Source: Schizochytrium sp. CCTCC M209059 (taxonomy: Eukaryota > Sar > Bigyra > Thraustochytrida > Thraustochytriidae). From it: a DNA stretch of 64,000 nt. Position numbers and translations under genes: made by a program. A model generated the notes under the pieces. The model had not been told where the DNA came from and did no database searches. It saw only the letters and a program-made list of their open reading frames with translations. Location: contig KN805370.1 of assembly GCA_000818945.1 (NCBI GenBank), positions 1,604,873 through 1,668,872 of the forward strand, written 5' to 3'. Positions 18,373-28,220 of this stretch are shown in pieces. The stretch's first letter is position 1; the number at the start of each line of letters is the position of its first letter.

Positions 18373-20640
18373 ATGTCGGAGGCGCAGCAGAGCAGCGGCG
18401 AGAAGCGGGCCGCCGAAGTGCCGGCCGAAAACCTCCGCGAAGCCGGGGCTCAGGAGGACGAGGATGACCCGCTTGCAGGAATGCCGCGCGGCGAGGTGCG
18501 GCCTGACGAAGACGAGGCCGGCGGGCCAGAGGAAGGCAGGTCGAAGCTGTGCATTTTGAATGCAGGCGAGCGCGTCATGAACAAGAAGATCAAGCTCGCG
18601 CTCGTTCGCAACAACATCAAGTTTCACAAGACCGAAAAGTCGACCAGGATGGCCACTGCCATCGTGTACTTTGATACCAAGGAGGACATGGAAGCCGCAA
18701 GAGAGGCTCTACCCAAGATCAACAACAAGGCAGGTGAGCCATTCAAGGTAGGCGACTACATTCGTGGGTCCACCAAGCTCGAAGACTTTCAAAACGGCGG
18801 CGATGGGCGCGGCGGCAAGCGCAAAAAGGCCCGTCACAATAAGGGAGAAGTCGACGAGGCTAACGCCCAACCCGAAAAGGAAAAGACTGCCGCCTCATCG
18901 ACGATTCCATGGTCTTCGATCCCTTACGAGGAACAGCTTGTCAAGAAGCAGTTCTGGGCGAGCATGCTCCTTCGCCGCATTCTCCGCAGACTCATCAAGG
19001 CCGAATCCAAGGGGTCCGCCGAGCCCATGGAATGGACTTCACAGGTCCGCGAGCAATTCAACTGTCGGTCCAAGGACGCGACCGGTCCGCAGGTCGGCGA
19101 TGATGCATTGAAGACTCGCGTCGGCTTTGTTCCGGGCGCACCGTGCACCTTGGACAAGATCATCGCTTCCCCGGATCAAACCGGATACCGCAACAAGTGC
19201 ACCTTTACGATCGGCAAGGACGCCGAGGACAAAGTTGCCGTTGGCTTTCGCGTCTCCTCTTTCAAGCAGGGCTCCGTCCGCGTAGGCCGTCTCGATGACT
19301 GCATCCATGTGCCAGCGGCTGCCCGCACCTTTGCCGAGCGTCTCGAGGCCGTCGTGGCTGCTTCGCCGCTGCCGGTCTTTGACCTCGAGGAAAAGACTGG
19401 CTTTTGGCAAACCTGCACTGTGCGTTACTTTGCCTCTACCAAGTCTCTTTTGGCTTGCCTCGTGGTCTCTGTACGCACCGTCGCCGACGCCGAGCTCATT
19501 GACGCCGAGCTCAAGCGCGCGACCGACGAACTCGTAGCCGCCGGACCGTATGACGACGCTCCTCTCAAGTCAGTCTCCGTCATCAAGCTGGAGAGCGGCC
19601 AGAACGCGGGACCCAACGACAAGCCCATTTTGCTCCATGGACAACCTACAATCATTGACCGCGTCGATGGCCTCGACTTCGAGGTCTCGGCCACCGCCTT
19701 TTTCCAAGTCAACTCGGGTGGTGCCGAAGTTCTATTTGACAAGATTCGCGAATGGGCGCAAAACCCTCCGTCTGCGAATGCCGCCAAGGCTGTCGAAAAC
19801 AACGCCACCGAGGATGCGAAGGAGGAGAAGGCGGCAGAGCCCAAGGCCAAGGCCGACGAGAGTCAAGTGTCCGGTGGGGATCCGCAGGGTCCCGTGGTCT
19901 TTGACGTTTGCTGCGGTACCGGAACGATCGGTCTTTGCATGGCGCGTGCGGCCAAACATGTCGTCGGCGTTGACATGGTGGAAGATGGTATCAAGGACGC
20001 GCGTCACAACGCCAAGCTCAACAAGATCTCCAACACCACTTTTGTTGCCTCAAAGATCGAAGACGTGGTGACCGACCTGCTTCGCGGCCAAGACAGCAAT
20101 CGATCGGGCAGCAAGCCGCGCCCTGCCGATTACGTGCCCCCGGAGGGTCTCGAGGAAGCTCGTCAACACATTGTCGATGCTGGCGAAGCCGGACTTGTCG
20201 CCATCGTCGACCCGCCGCGCGCCGGCTTGCACAAGCGCGTCATTCGTGAGCTTCGCGTCTGCAACCACATCACCAACCTCATTTACGTGTCGTGCGACGC
20301 CAACCTCGCTCTTGATAACTTTGTTGACCTTTGCCGTCGCGAGCACGGGCAGCGCCCGGGAAAGCCTTTTCGTCCCGTGCGTGCCATTCCCGTCGACCTC
20401 TTTCCCCACACCGACCACTGCGAGCTCATTATTCAGTTTGAAAAAATCACGGATGGTCTGACTGACAAGGAGCAAAAGGCCGCACAGCGAGCGGCTTCTT
20501 CGGTCTCGACTGGAGACGACAAGGAGAAGCCGGGTGCAGATGTCTCGATGGAGGATACTTCCGCTGTCCCCGATGCAAAGCCCGTCGCACAAGACGCCGC
20601 CAAGCCGAACGCCGACGCTGACGCCCCTACGAATGCATAG
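18373..20640 (+). CDS. TRMT2A: tRNA (uracil-5-)-methyltransferase, TRMT2A-like
   Basis: The enzyme makes m5U54 (ribothymidine) in the T-loop of cytosolic tRNAs using S-adenosylmethionine. The protein has 755 residues. An N-terminal RRM-like domain (about 57-135) is followed by a basic linker and the RumA/TrmA-type methyltransferase. The SAM-binding motif is VFDVCCGTGTIG at about 509-520 and the substrate loop is DPPRAG. The nucleophilic Cys is C641 in YVSCD, and the general base Glu is E684 in FPHTDHCE. All key residues are present. Insertions rich in Lys/Ala/Glu lie just before the SAM motif and at the C terminus, a composition bias common in this window. The gene converges with the pseudokinase gene, 126 bases away across a TTC-rich spacer. 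Confidence 0.94.
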   Translation: MSEAQQSSGEKRAAEVPAENLREAGAQEDEDDPLAGMPRGEVRPDEDEAGGPEEGRSKLCILNAGERVMNKKIKLALVRNNIKFHKTEKSTRMATAIVYFDTKEDMEAAREALPKINNKAGEPFKVGDYIRGSTKLEDFQNGGDGRGGKRKKARHNKGEVDEANAQPEKEKTAASSTIPWSSIPYEEQLVKKQFWASMLLRRILRRLIKAESKGSAEPMEWTSQVREQFNCRSKDATGPQVGDDALKTRVGFVPGAPCTLDKIIASPDQTGYRNKCTFTIGKDAEDKVAVGFRVSSFKQGSVRVGRLDDCIHVPAAARTFAERLEAVVAASPLPVFDLEEKTGFWQTCTVRYFASTKSLLACLVVSVRTVADAELIDAELKRATDELVAAGPYDDAPLKSVSVIKLESGQNAGPNDKPILLHGQPTIIDRVDGLDFEVSATAFFQVNSGGAEVLFDKIREWAQNPPSANAAKAVENNATEDAKEEKAAEPKAKADESQVSGGDPQGPVVFDVCCGTGTIGLCMARAAKHVVGVDMVEDGIKDARHNAKLNKISNTTFVASKIEDVVTDLLRGQDSNRSGSKPRPADYVPPEGLEEARQHIVDAGEAGLVAIVDPPRAGLHKRVIRELRVCNHITNLIYVSCDANLALDNFVDLCRREHGQRPGKPFRPVRAIPVDLFPHTDHCELIIQFEKITDGLTDKEQKAAQRAASSVSTGDDKEKPGADVSMEDTSAVPDAKPVAQDAAKPNADADAPTNA

Positions 20641-20766
20641 ATTTTGGTCAACATTGATCGCCTCTCCTTTTTTCTTTGTCTTCTTCTTCTTCTTCTTCTT
20701 CTTTTTTCTGAATGCCAATGTTCTCAATTCTCTGATCATTACTTTTATGCATGTCCTTTATCGGGT

Positions 20767-22779
20767 CTAATTTCCGCCAGCACCTACGTAGACGTGGAAG
20801 TCATCCTGAACAGCCTCAAAGTCGATAGCCTCGACATCGAGAAGCGCAGATCTGCTCTGGAGTTCGCGGAGCCCGAGCAAGTGTCCGTGCTTGGCCTGGG
20901 AACCTTGCTGACATGCCGAAAGGACAGCACCAAGCTGACTTGAAAGACGTGGCTGCTCAGACCTCTTCGCGTTGGCCCGATCAGGAACGACCGATATTTT
21001 GCACATCATGCTCGGTGCAGAGGTTTCGAGACGCCCGAGATCGCTCGGATCTTGCCACCATTCCAGTTCCTGGAGATACATGCGAACGAGCCCGGGTTTG
21101 GACGCATAGAACTCGAGCGAATCTGGATCGTGAAGAGCAACGATGTGAGAACGTAATCCAGACGAACCCTCGCCTGTAGGGTCAATGCCAGAATCAACGA
21201 GCCTGGCGCAGCGCCAAAGTTTGCCGGGCGCCGACGGCGGCAGCGAGAGCCGGAAGGAGGTATCTACAGACACACGGATACCGGCGTCGCACTGAGCGCG
21301 TGTAAACACGGTGGTGCAGGTCGGTGCGTCGTCTGTATCATCGTTCCTCTGCTCGCACGCGCTGCAGCTGGTATTTGTATCGATAGCGGTGCCGAGGCAA
21401 GCACCAATAATTGTAGCAAAGGCTCCAAGAAAAGCACGCTCGCGCTCGCGCTGCCATGCAAAGACATCAAAAAGCTCGGGTCCGCGCGTTCCGCGACGCG
21501 TATGGCAGGTCTCTTTCGATCCCCAATCTACTGCGCCAAGAACGACACGAGTGCCCTTGTCGACAAGAAAGACATTTTGGGGCCCGAGCGGGCTGCGAAT
21601 CGTAAAGGTACTTTGCTCCAGCAAGTCGCATAAGGCGGCCAACGTTTGGGCAAGGATGGCTGCCAAAAGAGGCTGCGACTCTTTCATGGGTCCGATGCGA
21701 TCCAGCAAACTGGCCAGACTTTGACACCCGGGAATGTGCTCGTAGTAAATCTCGGAAGACCGCGAGTAGCCCATCCAGTCCGGAAAGTACGAGGACAACA
21801 TGAGTTCACGATGCGCTGCATGACAGTTTAAAGCAAAGGCAATGTCGTCATCGCTTGCTTCGGTACTGCCGCGAAGCGCGACCACCTCAATGAGAGCGCC
21901 ACTGCTTGTGCTCGCAAGGGACACCTCGAGCGAGTTGTTCTGTGCATGTCTGAGTTTGTCTGAAAGCTTGAGCGGTGATGTGCGTCGTCTTCCTCGCGCG
22001 TCAACGCGAAGCGGCGGCCCGCGCACGCGATAGGTGGCACACCGCTGCTCAATATCTCGACATCGTGTTTGCTGAAAGGCAAATGGCGTGGGATCGCATC
22101 GCTGTCCATTTCGGCGAGGGGATGTGGCCTGAAGAACAAAGTCGCTATGCTGAGCTTGCGCGAGTGCTTGCACGGGCTCTTGCAAGCTGTCGAGGTCTTT
22201 ATGTAAAACGATGGCCATTTCGATCATTTGTCGTGTTTGTGTGGCATCAGGGGCCCAATCTTCGACAACGCGACCGAGCGCGGCAATTTGTTGTTTTGCT
22301 GTTGTGAGTGCACGCCGTGCTTCGAGGACGGGATCGCCTTCAAGCTGGTCAGCAAAGTCCTGACGCAAAAAGCGACAGACATCCTCAAATGTTATATCCT
22401 CGCCATTGGATCCAAAAGGCCGCGTGCGCGCCCAGACAGAATTGCACCATGCTTTTGCGTTGTTCGGGTCCACCTTTTTGGTCCAGGACTCTGATGTACT
22501 CGCGCGCCGCTGCTGCTTATATTGCGCGTGCCGCGAAGCAGTGCGAATGGTCAAATCCTCGTTAGAATCATCATCATCGTCATTGTCGTCGCCGAAAGGA
22601 TCGTCGTGGGCGTCAAGCAGGCCCGTGGCCACGAGTCGTCGTGTGAAGGCGTCCCATTCTTCACGACACGTGATGCGTCCGGGTAGGCTCAAGCACGACG
22701 CCTCAAAGGCCTCCTGTAGCGTATCCATCCTCAACAAGGGAAGGGGGGGGGTCCGCAGGGTTGCCGCCGTCGTTGTCAC
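20767..22779 (-). CDS. pseudokinase-like protein, function unknown
   Basis: This 670-residue protein fits no named family that I recognise. The N-terminal third is helical with an acidic run (about residues 63-72). From about 255 to 480 the pattern follows a degenerate protein kinase: an N-lobe-like strand series, a hinge-like segment YYEHIPGCQSLASLLDRIG, helices before a catalytic-loop equivalent (SPLGPQNVFLV) and a DFG-equivalent (AVDWGSKE). The catalytic Asp of HRD is absent, and Trp replaces Phe in the DFG position, so it is probably not an active kinase. The remaining C-terminal ~190 residues are not recognised. The frame is long and clean. The Met at about 22728 (MDTLQEAF) is a plausible later start. 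Confidence 0.6.
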   Translation of the reverse strand: MTTTAATLRTPPLPLLRMDTLQEAFEASCLSLPGRITCREEWDAFTRRLVATGLLDAHDDPFGDDNDDDDDSNEDLTIRTASRHAQYKQQRRASTSESWTKKVDPNNAKAWCNSVWARTRPFGSNGEDITFEDVCRFLRQDFADQLEGDPVLEARRALTTAKQQIAALGRVVEDWAPDATQTRQMIEMAIVLHKDLDSLQEPVQALAQAQHSDFVLQATSPRRNGQRCDPTPFAFQQTRCRDIEQRCATYRVRGPPLRVDARGRRRTSPLKLSDKLRHAQNNSLEVSLASTSSGALIEVVALRGSTEASDDDIAFALNCHAAHRELMLSSYFPDWMGYSRSSEIYYEHIPGCQSLASLLDRIGPMKESQPLLAAILAQTLAALCDLLEQSTFTIRSPLGPQNVFLVDKGTRVVLGAVDWGSKETCHTRRGTRGPELFDVFAWQRERERAFLGAFATIIGACLGTAIDTNTSCSACEQRNDDTDDAPTCTTVFTRAQCDAGIRVSVDTSFRLSLPPSAPGKLWRCARLVDSGIDPTGEGSSGLRSHIVALHDPDSLEFYASKPGLVRMYLQELEWWQDPSDLGRLETSAPSMMCKISVVPDRANAKRSEQPRLSSQLGAVLSACQQGSQAKHGHLLGLRELQSRSALLDVEAIDFEAVQDDFHVYVGAGGN

Positions 22780-23022
22780 GCCAGCGCGTTTATGTCCTCG
22801 AAGAACGCGGAAACGACCTGCTTTCGCTCATGCTTTACGCTTCGGGCTTCATGCTTCATCCATGCTTGAGGCTTGACGGTGAGTCCGTTACGAGGGACAT
22901 ATAGATTATGTCCCCGAAGACGGAGCTAGCTATCTAGCTCCCTGTCACTCGAACAGGATTGTTCTTCTTCTGATCATGGTGAGGAGGAAGAGTACAAAAA
23001 AAAATAATAGGTCTGGTTTTTC

Positions 23023-23607
23023 TTATTCATCGACAATTGGCAAGGTGACGGAGAGCTGCGACTTTTCAGCATCCCATTTTGCGCTCCCCTTGTCGTGGTC
23101 GACAGCGTAGGGCAAATAGGTTGCAAGACGGAAATCTGGCGAGGAAAGTACGAGCGACTGACGCTGAACGTCCAAGTCCAGGTCTTTCATTTGCTGGTTT
23201 GGGAGCTTGATCTTGATGACAATCTCGGCGCAGGAATTGGAGCTTGGATCGATATCATCCATGCCAAAAAAGACAGTCTCCGCGCCTACGCACTGCTTGT
23301 AGACAATATCGTACTCTGGCTGCGCCCTTCCATCCTGTGGTGCTTTAAGTGCGGCCACGTGCGCGGTATCGACTTCTTCGTGCGCCCAAATTTCGTCAGT
23401 CTCTCGCGCGGCCTCGCTATCGTTGTCGTCGCTACCACCACTATGTTTTCGCTCTTCGTCGGCGAGGGTCACGACTTTGGTGGGCTTTGCGACGAGTCCT
23501 GCGGCCTTGTCACCGCCAGAGGTCCCTCGCGCCTTCTCTTCGAGATCAGCTTTGGCAAAGAGCTCGTTGAGCGCGCCAAAGTCTGCCATGGGGTGAGCTG
23601 ACGCCAT
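23023..23607 (-). CDS. DNAAF6: dynein axonemal assembly factor 6 (PIH1D3)
   Basis: DNAAF6/PIH1D3 helps HSP90/HSP70 pre-assemble axonemal dynein arms in the cytoplasm. From the chosen Met (MASAHPMADFG) the protein has 194 residues, about the length of animal PIH1D3. The acidic N-terminal half contains a Trp-containing DEIWAHEEV segment. The C-terminal CS/PIH-type beta domain carries the family blocks EYDIVYKQCVGAETVFFGM and IKIKLPNQQMKDLDLDVQ. The frame is open for another 31 codons upstream, but these are Arg-rich and not conserved. The Met at 23589 is an alternative start. The gene implies motile flagella in the life cycle. Confidence 0.88.
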   Translation of the reverse strand: MASAHPMADFGALNELFAKADLEEKARGTSGGDKAAGLVAKPTKVVTLADEERKHSGGSDDNDSEAARETDEIWAHEEVDTAHVAALKAPQDGRAQPEYDIVYKQCVGAETVFFGMDDIDPSSNSCAEIVIKIKLPNQQMKDLDLDVQRQSLVLSSPDFRLATYLPYAVDHDKGSAKWDAEKSQLSVTLPIVDE

Positions 23608-23707
23608 CGTCGGCCTTTGCCGTACGACCCTTGGTAATGATCTGGTCAATCTGCTTTTTGGTACCGATTCTCGTCGTTCTGGCTCTGCCAAGCAGAACAC
23701 CCTCTCG

Positions 23708-23739
23708 TCCTGGTCCTGGTCCTGGTCCTGGTCCTGGTC
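23708..23739. repeat. (TCCTGG)n hexanucleotide repeat
   Basis: Five perfect six-base units lie about 100 bases upstream of the DNAAF6 start. Confidence 0.85.
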
Positions 23740-24349
23740 GTGTTTGAGTCAGGTATTACGGCGCAGCCTGCGTACAAAGCTGTGCAGTGCAACCTCCTCG
23801 CGTGGCACTCCGTCCCACGCACTTTATCTGCAAAAGCTAGCTACGGAGTCACGTCGGCGCGTGCGAGCCAGCCACCTTTGGTCGGTTGTTCGTCTGCACT
23901 GTCGAACCTCTACCTCAAACTCTTTCTCCAACACTGCCTGTCTGATGAGCGCGGAGCTCGCCAAAGTCTCGTCAACGTCTCGTTTCGGACCCAGCCTCCC
24001 GCCTTAACAACCCTGTCTTCTCTCCGCGCGTCTAACCCCTACTTTAAGGCGGCGCTGTGTTTCTACTTTATTCATGTATCCAGAATATCCTTTACTTTGC
24101 AAGTTCAAGGCAAGAACTTCGAGAATACTGCCGGCCTCATTTTTTTTATTTTTCTCTCCTGCGGCGACTCGGCGCGAGCTCGGAGCCTAAGCGCGAGCGC
24201 GACTGCGAGTCCGAGTCGCATCGCGGGCGCGCCTTCGGGGCGAGGCGGGGCGGGGCGCGGCGCGCGGTGGCCGCGTGCGCAGCTGCAGGCGCCCGAGCCG
24301 CCAGCCGGCGGGGCGGACGGAGCGGAGCGGAGAGGAGAGGGCGGGCGAC

Positions 24350-24453
24350 NNNNNNNNNNNNNNNNNNNNNNNNNNNNNNNNNNNNNNNNNNNNNNNNNNN
24401 NNNNNNNNNNNNNNNNNNNNNNNNNNNNNNNNNNNNNNNNNNNNNNNNNNNNN
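24350..24453. other. assembly gap, 104 N
   Basis: The run of N is flanked by GC-rich sequence on both sides, suggesting a sequencing drop-out. The true length is unknown. It falls in the presumed 5' leader of the bZIP gene. Confidence 0.99.
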
Positions 24454-24544
24454 CGGCGCAGCGCAGCGGCCGTGCAGGAAGCGCAACGCGGCGCGGCGCG
24501 GCGCGGCGCGGCGCGGGCGGGCGGTTTTGAACCCTCTGACGTTC

Positions 24545-24559
24545 GTCCATCCATCCACG

Positions 24560-24590
<31 letters not shown>

Positions 24591-24603
24591 CCGTCCATCC
24601 ATC
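24545..24603. repeat. (CATC)n microsatellite
   Basis: Imperfect CATC/CGTC repeats. A second tract of the same family lies downstream of the same gene at about 27818-27888. Confidence 0.85.
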
Positions 24604-24721
24604 TTTCCGCGCCTCCCTCCGTGTATCCTCCCTCTCGACCTGCCCGCGTTCACGCCGCGCAAGCCGAGTCCGCGCGCCCGGCGGCGCGTTCTCAGCCCGG
24701 CGCCCTTTCGGCGGCGCGGCG

Positions 24722-27484
24722 ATGAGGGCGCAGAGCGGCGGCGCGCAGAGCCGCGAGGCGGCGGCGCAGCTGCAGCAGCAGCACGCGGTGGCGGCGTGGC
24801 ACAGCCAGGGGTACGCGAGCATGGCGCCGCCGCGGGTGCACCGCGAGGGCCCCGGGCCGGCGGTGGTCAAGATGGAGGAGCAGGCGGCGCTGGACAAGGC
24901 GCTCTCCCAGCGGCAGAAGAACCGCGAGGCCGTGCGGAATTGCAGGAAACGCAAAAAGGAGCACGCCATGCAGCTCAAGGAGCGCATCGACGAGCTCGTG
25001 GAGGAAAACGCCAAACTCAGACTCGAGCTCCAGCTCGGAACCGAGGGGGCCAAGGGCGGCAGCGCCAAGACGACGCCCTTTGCGCGCGCAGATGTCCTCA
25101 TGTCCGGGGCCGCGTCGTCGTCGCAAGGATCGCCGTACCATCATGGCGGCCCTGGCGGGGCCCCCGCCGGCGTGGGGCTCGGCGAGGAGCAGGAACTCAT
25201 TGCAGAAATGCAAGTGCTCGCGCGCAAGGCGCAAGAGGAGCTAGGCGGAAACCCCTACGCTGCAGCGAACAAGAGCCGTCGCACAGGGACGCCAAAGTCC
25301 GAGTCCGAGGCGGCGCTGCGGCGCAAGGTGCAAGTGTACATGGAACGGCATCAGGACCACGGCCGGGACCGGCAAAAGGCGATCGGCTTCATTCTGGGAC
25401 GTCTACAGCGGCTCGTGGAACCGGAGGTGCTCACGAAACAGTACCTGCAAATGATGACTTCAGAGGCGGCGCAAACCTCCGAGGAAGACCGCTTGACGAA
25501 GAGCCTCATGGCGGAGCTCCAGCTCACGCCAGAGCAACAGCATGAATTCAATAAACGGACTCGATATGCGAAGCGGCTACGCACCGAGCTTGACTGCGCC
25601 TTTGAAAAGATGGAAAGCATCGTCAAGCGCTGTCGGCGCAATAAAAAAGTGGGAGACTCCCTGAATGAACTGACGACGATCCTCAAACCCGAGCAATTCG
25701 CCCGCTTCGTGGTCTGGGTGCACAGCAACCCTGCCTGCAAAGACATTCTCGACGAGCTCTGGGGAAAGCTGCTCACCAAGTGCGATTTGCAAATTAACGA
25801 GGAAATCATGGGCACGCCCGCTGCGGTTGACCAAATCAAACGTTTCCAGGAGAACAGCGCGGCCTTGGCCATCCACTTGTTCTCCATCGCTGGGTCACGC
25901 GCCCGCGAGAAGATTGCCAGGCTTTGCGTTCATCCCGAGGTCGTCTTGGTAGATGCCAATAACAACGTCGACAAACGTGGCGTGCGCGAGGTGACGCGCT
26001 ACATGGCGTACGTGACCAAGACATTCGACACGCAATCTTGCGAAAAGACGAAAGCGCTCCGTGCTTTTGATGTCGAAGAACGATCGATCGTATCAGATCA
26101 GCAGGACGACAAGGTCACTGGAACCTGGCGGCTCTCCGGTGTCTATATTGGTCGTCTGCGCCCACGACGCAACAATCGAACCTCGGGCCCGCTCAGTGAA
26201 TCACCTGCGACACCCTTTGGCTTTGGCAGCGCAAATGCCATTAATGTGCCGGCCAATGGTTTTTCGCTGCCGAGCTCGGTCATGGGGGCTCCGCGTACGG
26301 GGGCCCAGACGGCCGAAATCTCCAGCGCCCGGGGTCTTGGGGCCGTCGAGTCCAACGGCGCGCCCTCCTCACAAGCTTCGAGCTCGCTGCCTTTCCCCAA
26401 TCCGTCTCCGCGTCACAGCTCGCTCTCCGTCGCGTCAGCTTCGTCAACGCCAAGTGGTGCTCCTGAACCTCTTTTGACCAAGGAAGAGCAGAAGCAGCGC
26501 ACTGTGTCCTTTAATGTGATTGTCGAGTTTAGCTTTGCGGACCCGACCAAGCCGGAACTTATTACAGAAATGATCATCAGCTGGGACGCGATGAGCCTTG
26601 TGGGCCAGCTCGGTCTGCTTCAGTCCCCCACCAAAGGTGTCCTTCCACCTCCGAACCTGGCGACTTCACCCGTGGGGGATGAGGCCGCCCCCACCGAGGG
26701 CCCGGGATCCGCCAAAAATCAAGCTCGGACCGAGGGTCCGGGCGCGCTGGGCCCGATTGCCACCTCGGAAACGGGGCCTTCGGGCTCCGGCAAGGAGATT
26801 TCGGGTTTTGCGGAGAGAAATGGTGCCGTGGCAGCAAGCGACGCACACGCCGAATTGGATCCTGCCGGAGGAACGGCGGAAGACTCGGAGACGGCGGCGA
26901 ACGGGGTCGATCGCGTGGAGCTCAGCGCAAGTGACGCCGAAGAGGCGCGCGCATCGGCTCTTCGGAGGCGAAACGCGGCCAACCTTGCAAAGCTGTTCCA
27001 GTGCGAGCTTGCCTCGGAGCGCGAGCGCCTCGCGGAGGAGATTCTTGACTCCAAGTGCGTTTTTGACGATATTCATATGGGTGTCAAGTACAAGGGCATT
27101 CCCGCTTGCCTCACGTATATGCGGCGTTTGCGGCGAGCTTTTCCTAAATTTGGCATTGAGGCGACGGTCATAAGGGAGGACGTCGCTTTTCCTCCTCGTT
27201 CGAGTCTAACTCCGCGCTATCGTGCAAGTAGTGCCAGCAGTGATGCGTCCACGACGTCGTCGCGGTCTTCGTCCGTTGCTCTAAACGACAAAGTGCTCGA
27301 GGTGCGATGGGATATTAACGGGTTTTATGGTGGGGCCCTTGTCGATACACAGCAGCCCTGCAAGTTCGCAGGCCGTGTCTTTGTGTCTACAAACGCGAAC
27401 TCGTCCCGCATCTCTCATGCCAAGCTCGACATTGTGGCCCAAGATCTCATGTTTCAGCTAGGCGTTCTCCAGAAGCCCATGTAA
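24722..27484 (+). CDS. bZIP transcription factor with two NTF2-like domains
   Basis: From the Met at 24722 the protein has 920 residues. A bZIP domain lies at about 62-110: basic region RQKNREAVRNCRKRKK followed by leucine-zipper heptads (IDELVEENAKLRLEL), which predicts a nuclear, dimeric DNA-binding protein. A helical region follows at about 195-365. Two C-terminal segments look like related NTF2/SnoaL-type folds. The first is about 370-460 plus 590-636, split by a disordered Ser/Pro insert. The second is about 754-918. Both contain a W-x-[LI]-x-G-x-Y-x-G strand and end in similar helices (MSLVGQLGLLQ and DLMFQLGVLQ), so an internal duplication is likely. An upstream in-frame extension runs through the assembly gap and is not trusted. 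The ligand or partner of the NTF2-like domains is unknown. Confidence 0.85.
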   Translation: MRAQSGGAQSREAAAQLQQQHAVAAWHSQGYASMAPPRVHREGPGPAVVKMEEQAALDKALSQRQKNREAVRNCRKRKKEHAMQLKERIDELVEENAKLRLELQLGTEGAKGGSAKTTPFARADVLMSGAASSSQGSPYHHGGPGGAPAGVGLGEEQELIAEMQVLARKAQEELGGNPYAAANKSRRTGTPKSESEAALRRKVQVYMERHQDHGRDRQKAIGFILGRLQRLVEPEVLTKQYLQMMTSEAAQTSEEDRLTKSLMAELQLTPEQQHEFNKRTRYAKRLRTELDCAFEKMESIVKRCRRNKKVGDSLNELTTILKPEQFARFVVWVHSNPACKDILDELWGKLLTKCDLQINEEIMGTPAAVDQIKRFQENSAALAIHLFSIAGSRAREKIARLCVHPEVVLVDANNNVDKRGVREVTRYMAYVTKTFDTQSCEKTKALRAFDVEERSIVSDQQDDKVTGTWRLSGVYIGRLRPRRNNRTSGPLSESPATPFGFGSANAINVPANGFSLPSSVMGAPRTGAQTAEISSARGLGAVESNGAPSSQASSSLPFPNPSPRHSSLSVASASSTPSGAPEPLLTKEEQKQRTVSFNVIVEFSFADPTKPELITEMIISWDAMSLVGQLGLLQSPTKGVLPPPNLATSPVGDEAAPTEGPGSAKNQARTEGPGALGPIATSETGPSGSGKEISGFAERNGAVAASDAHAELDPAGGTAEDSETAANGVDRVELSASDAEEARASALRRRNAANLAKLFQCELASERERLAEEILDSKCVFDDIHMGVKYKGIPACLTYMRRLRRAFPKFGIEATVIREDVAFPPRSSLTPRYRASSASSDASTTSSRSSSVALNDKVLEVRWDINGFYGGALVDTQQPCKFAGRVFVSTNANSSRISHAKLDIVAQDLMFQLGVLQKPM

Positions 27485-27817
27485 ACTCTTTCTTTTCTTT
27501 TGTGTATTCACGCAGTCTTCGTTTATATTTTCTAGGGGGTGGTGTTGCGAGACAAGCCTGCGCCCCACCCACTGGGCCCAGTTCCGCTGCAACGGCTTCT
27601 ATCCGTTGAAAAAAAAAGAAAGAATTAAAATAAGGGCGATGCTGGCTTTGACTCACTGTCAGACTTCAAATTGAAGTTGAACTTACATCCTATGGTCCTA
27701 TGGGGTGATATTTACTTGCCACTAAAAGGCGAAAAAAGGGTGAAGCTTGAGCGTCAGACGCGTCTCGATCGGGGTACTTTTGGTATATATGTCGTCCATG
27801 CATTCAATCTTTCATTC

Positions 27818-27888
27818 ATTCATCCATCCATCTGTCCAGCCATCCGTCCATCCGTCCGTCCGTCCGTTCGTCCGTCCGTCTGTCGTTC
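27818..27888. repeat. (TCCA/TCCG)n microsatellite
   Basis: A degenerate four-base tract grades from ATTC through ATCC to GTCC units. Confidence 0.85.
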
Positions 27889-28159
27889 GCGCATAGAGGT
27901 GCTGGATGTGACCTTTCTCATGTCGCTTTCTCAACTTGTGCTGGCTTGCATTGTGAGATATGTGTCGACTGAACTCGTTTGTACTACAATTCTAAAGTGA
28001 GTTGGCACGTTAAAATTCGCATTTACCCGTGCTGCTCGTTTAGTAAGGACGCCACAAAGGTGGTTAATTGATTTCTTCGTGAAGGAGGGAGAAAGACGCG
28101 AGAGGCTGGAGCAGAATTCCCTCCCACAAGACGGCGTGACCAAAACTATTGGTGAGGTG

Positions 28160-28163
28160 GCGT

Positions 28164-28201
<38 letters not shown>

Positions 28202-28209
28202 GCGGCGGC
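28160..28209. repeat. (CGG)n trinucleotide tract in presumed 5' leader
   Basis: About 16 GGC/CGG units with two GTC interruptions end about 12 bases before the chosen ATG of the channel gene. Read in frame with an upstream ATG at 28149 the tract would encode poly-Arg, which is unlikely to be the real start. Confidence 0.9.
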
Positions 28210-28220
28210 AGCTGCGTACA

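Larger units (their letters stand above)
23608..24721. promoter_or_regulatory. divergent spacer DNAAF6 / bZIP, with assembly gap
   Basis: This 1.1 kb region lies between divergent start codons. It contains a (TCCTGG)n run at 23708-23739, a very GC-rich block around the gap, a GGCGC run at about 24488-24520 and a (CATC)n run at about 24545-24603. Open frames cross the unknown bases but have no independent support. Confidence 0.5.
27485..28220. other. intergenic region between bZIP and channel genes
   Basis: This 736-base spacer contains the bZIP 3' flank, a (TCCA/TCCG)n tract at about 27818-27888, and a (CGG)n tract just before the channel start codon. No further gene is supported. Confidence 0.55.

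Noticed and set aside
23740..25545. 601-codon plus-strand frame crossing the N gap
   Set aside because: It runs through unknown bases and then out of frame over the bZIP gene; no domain.
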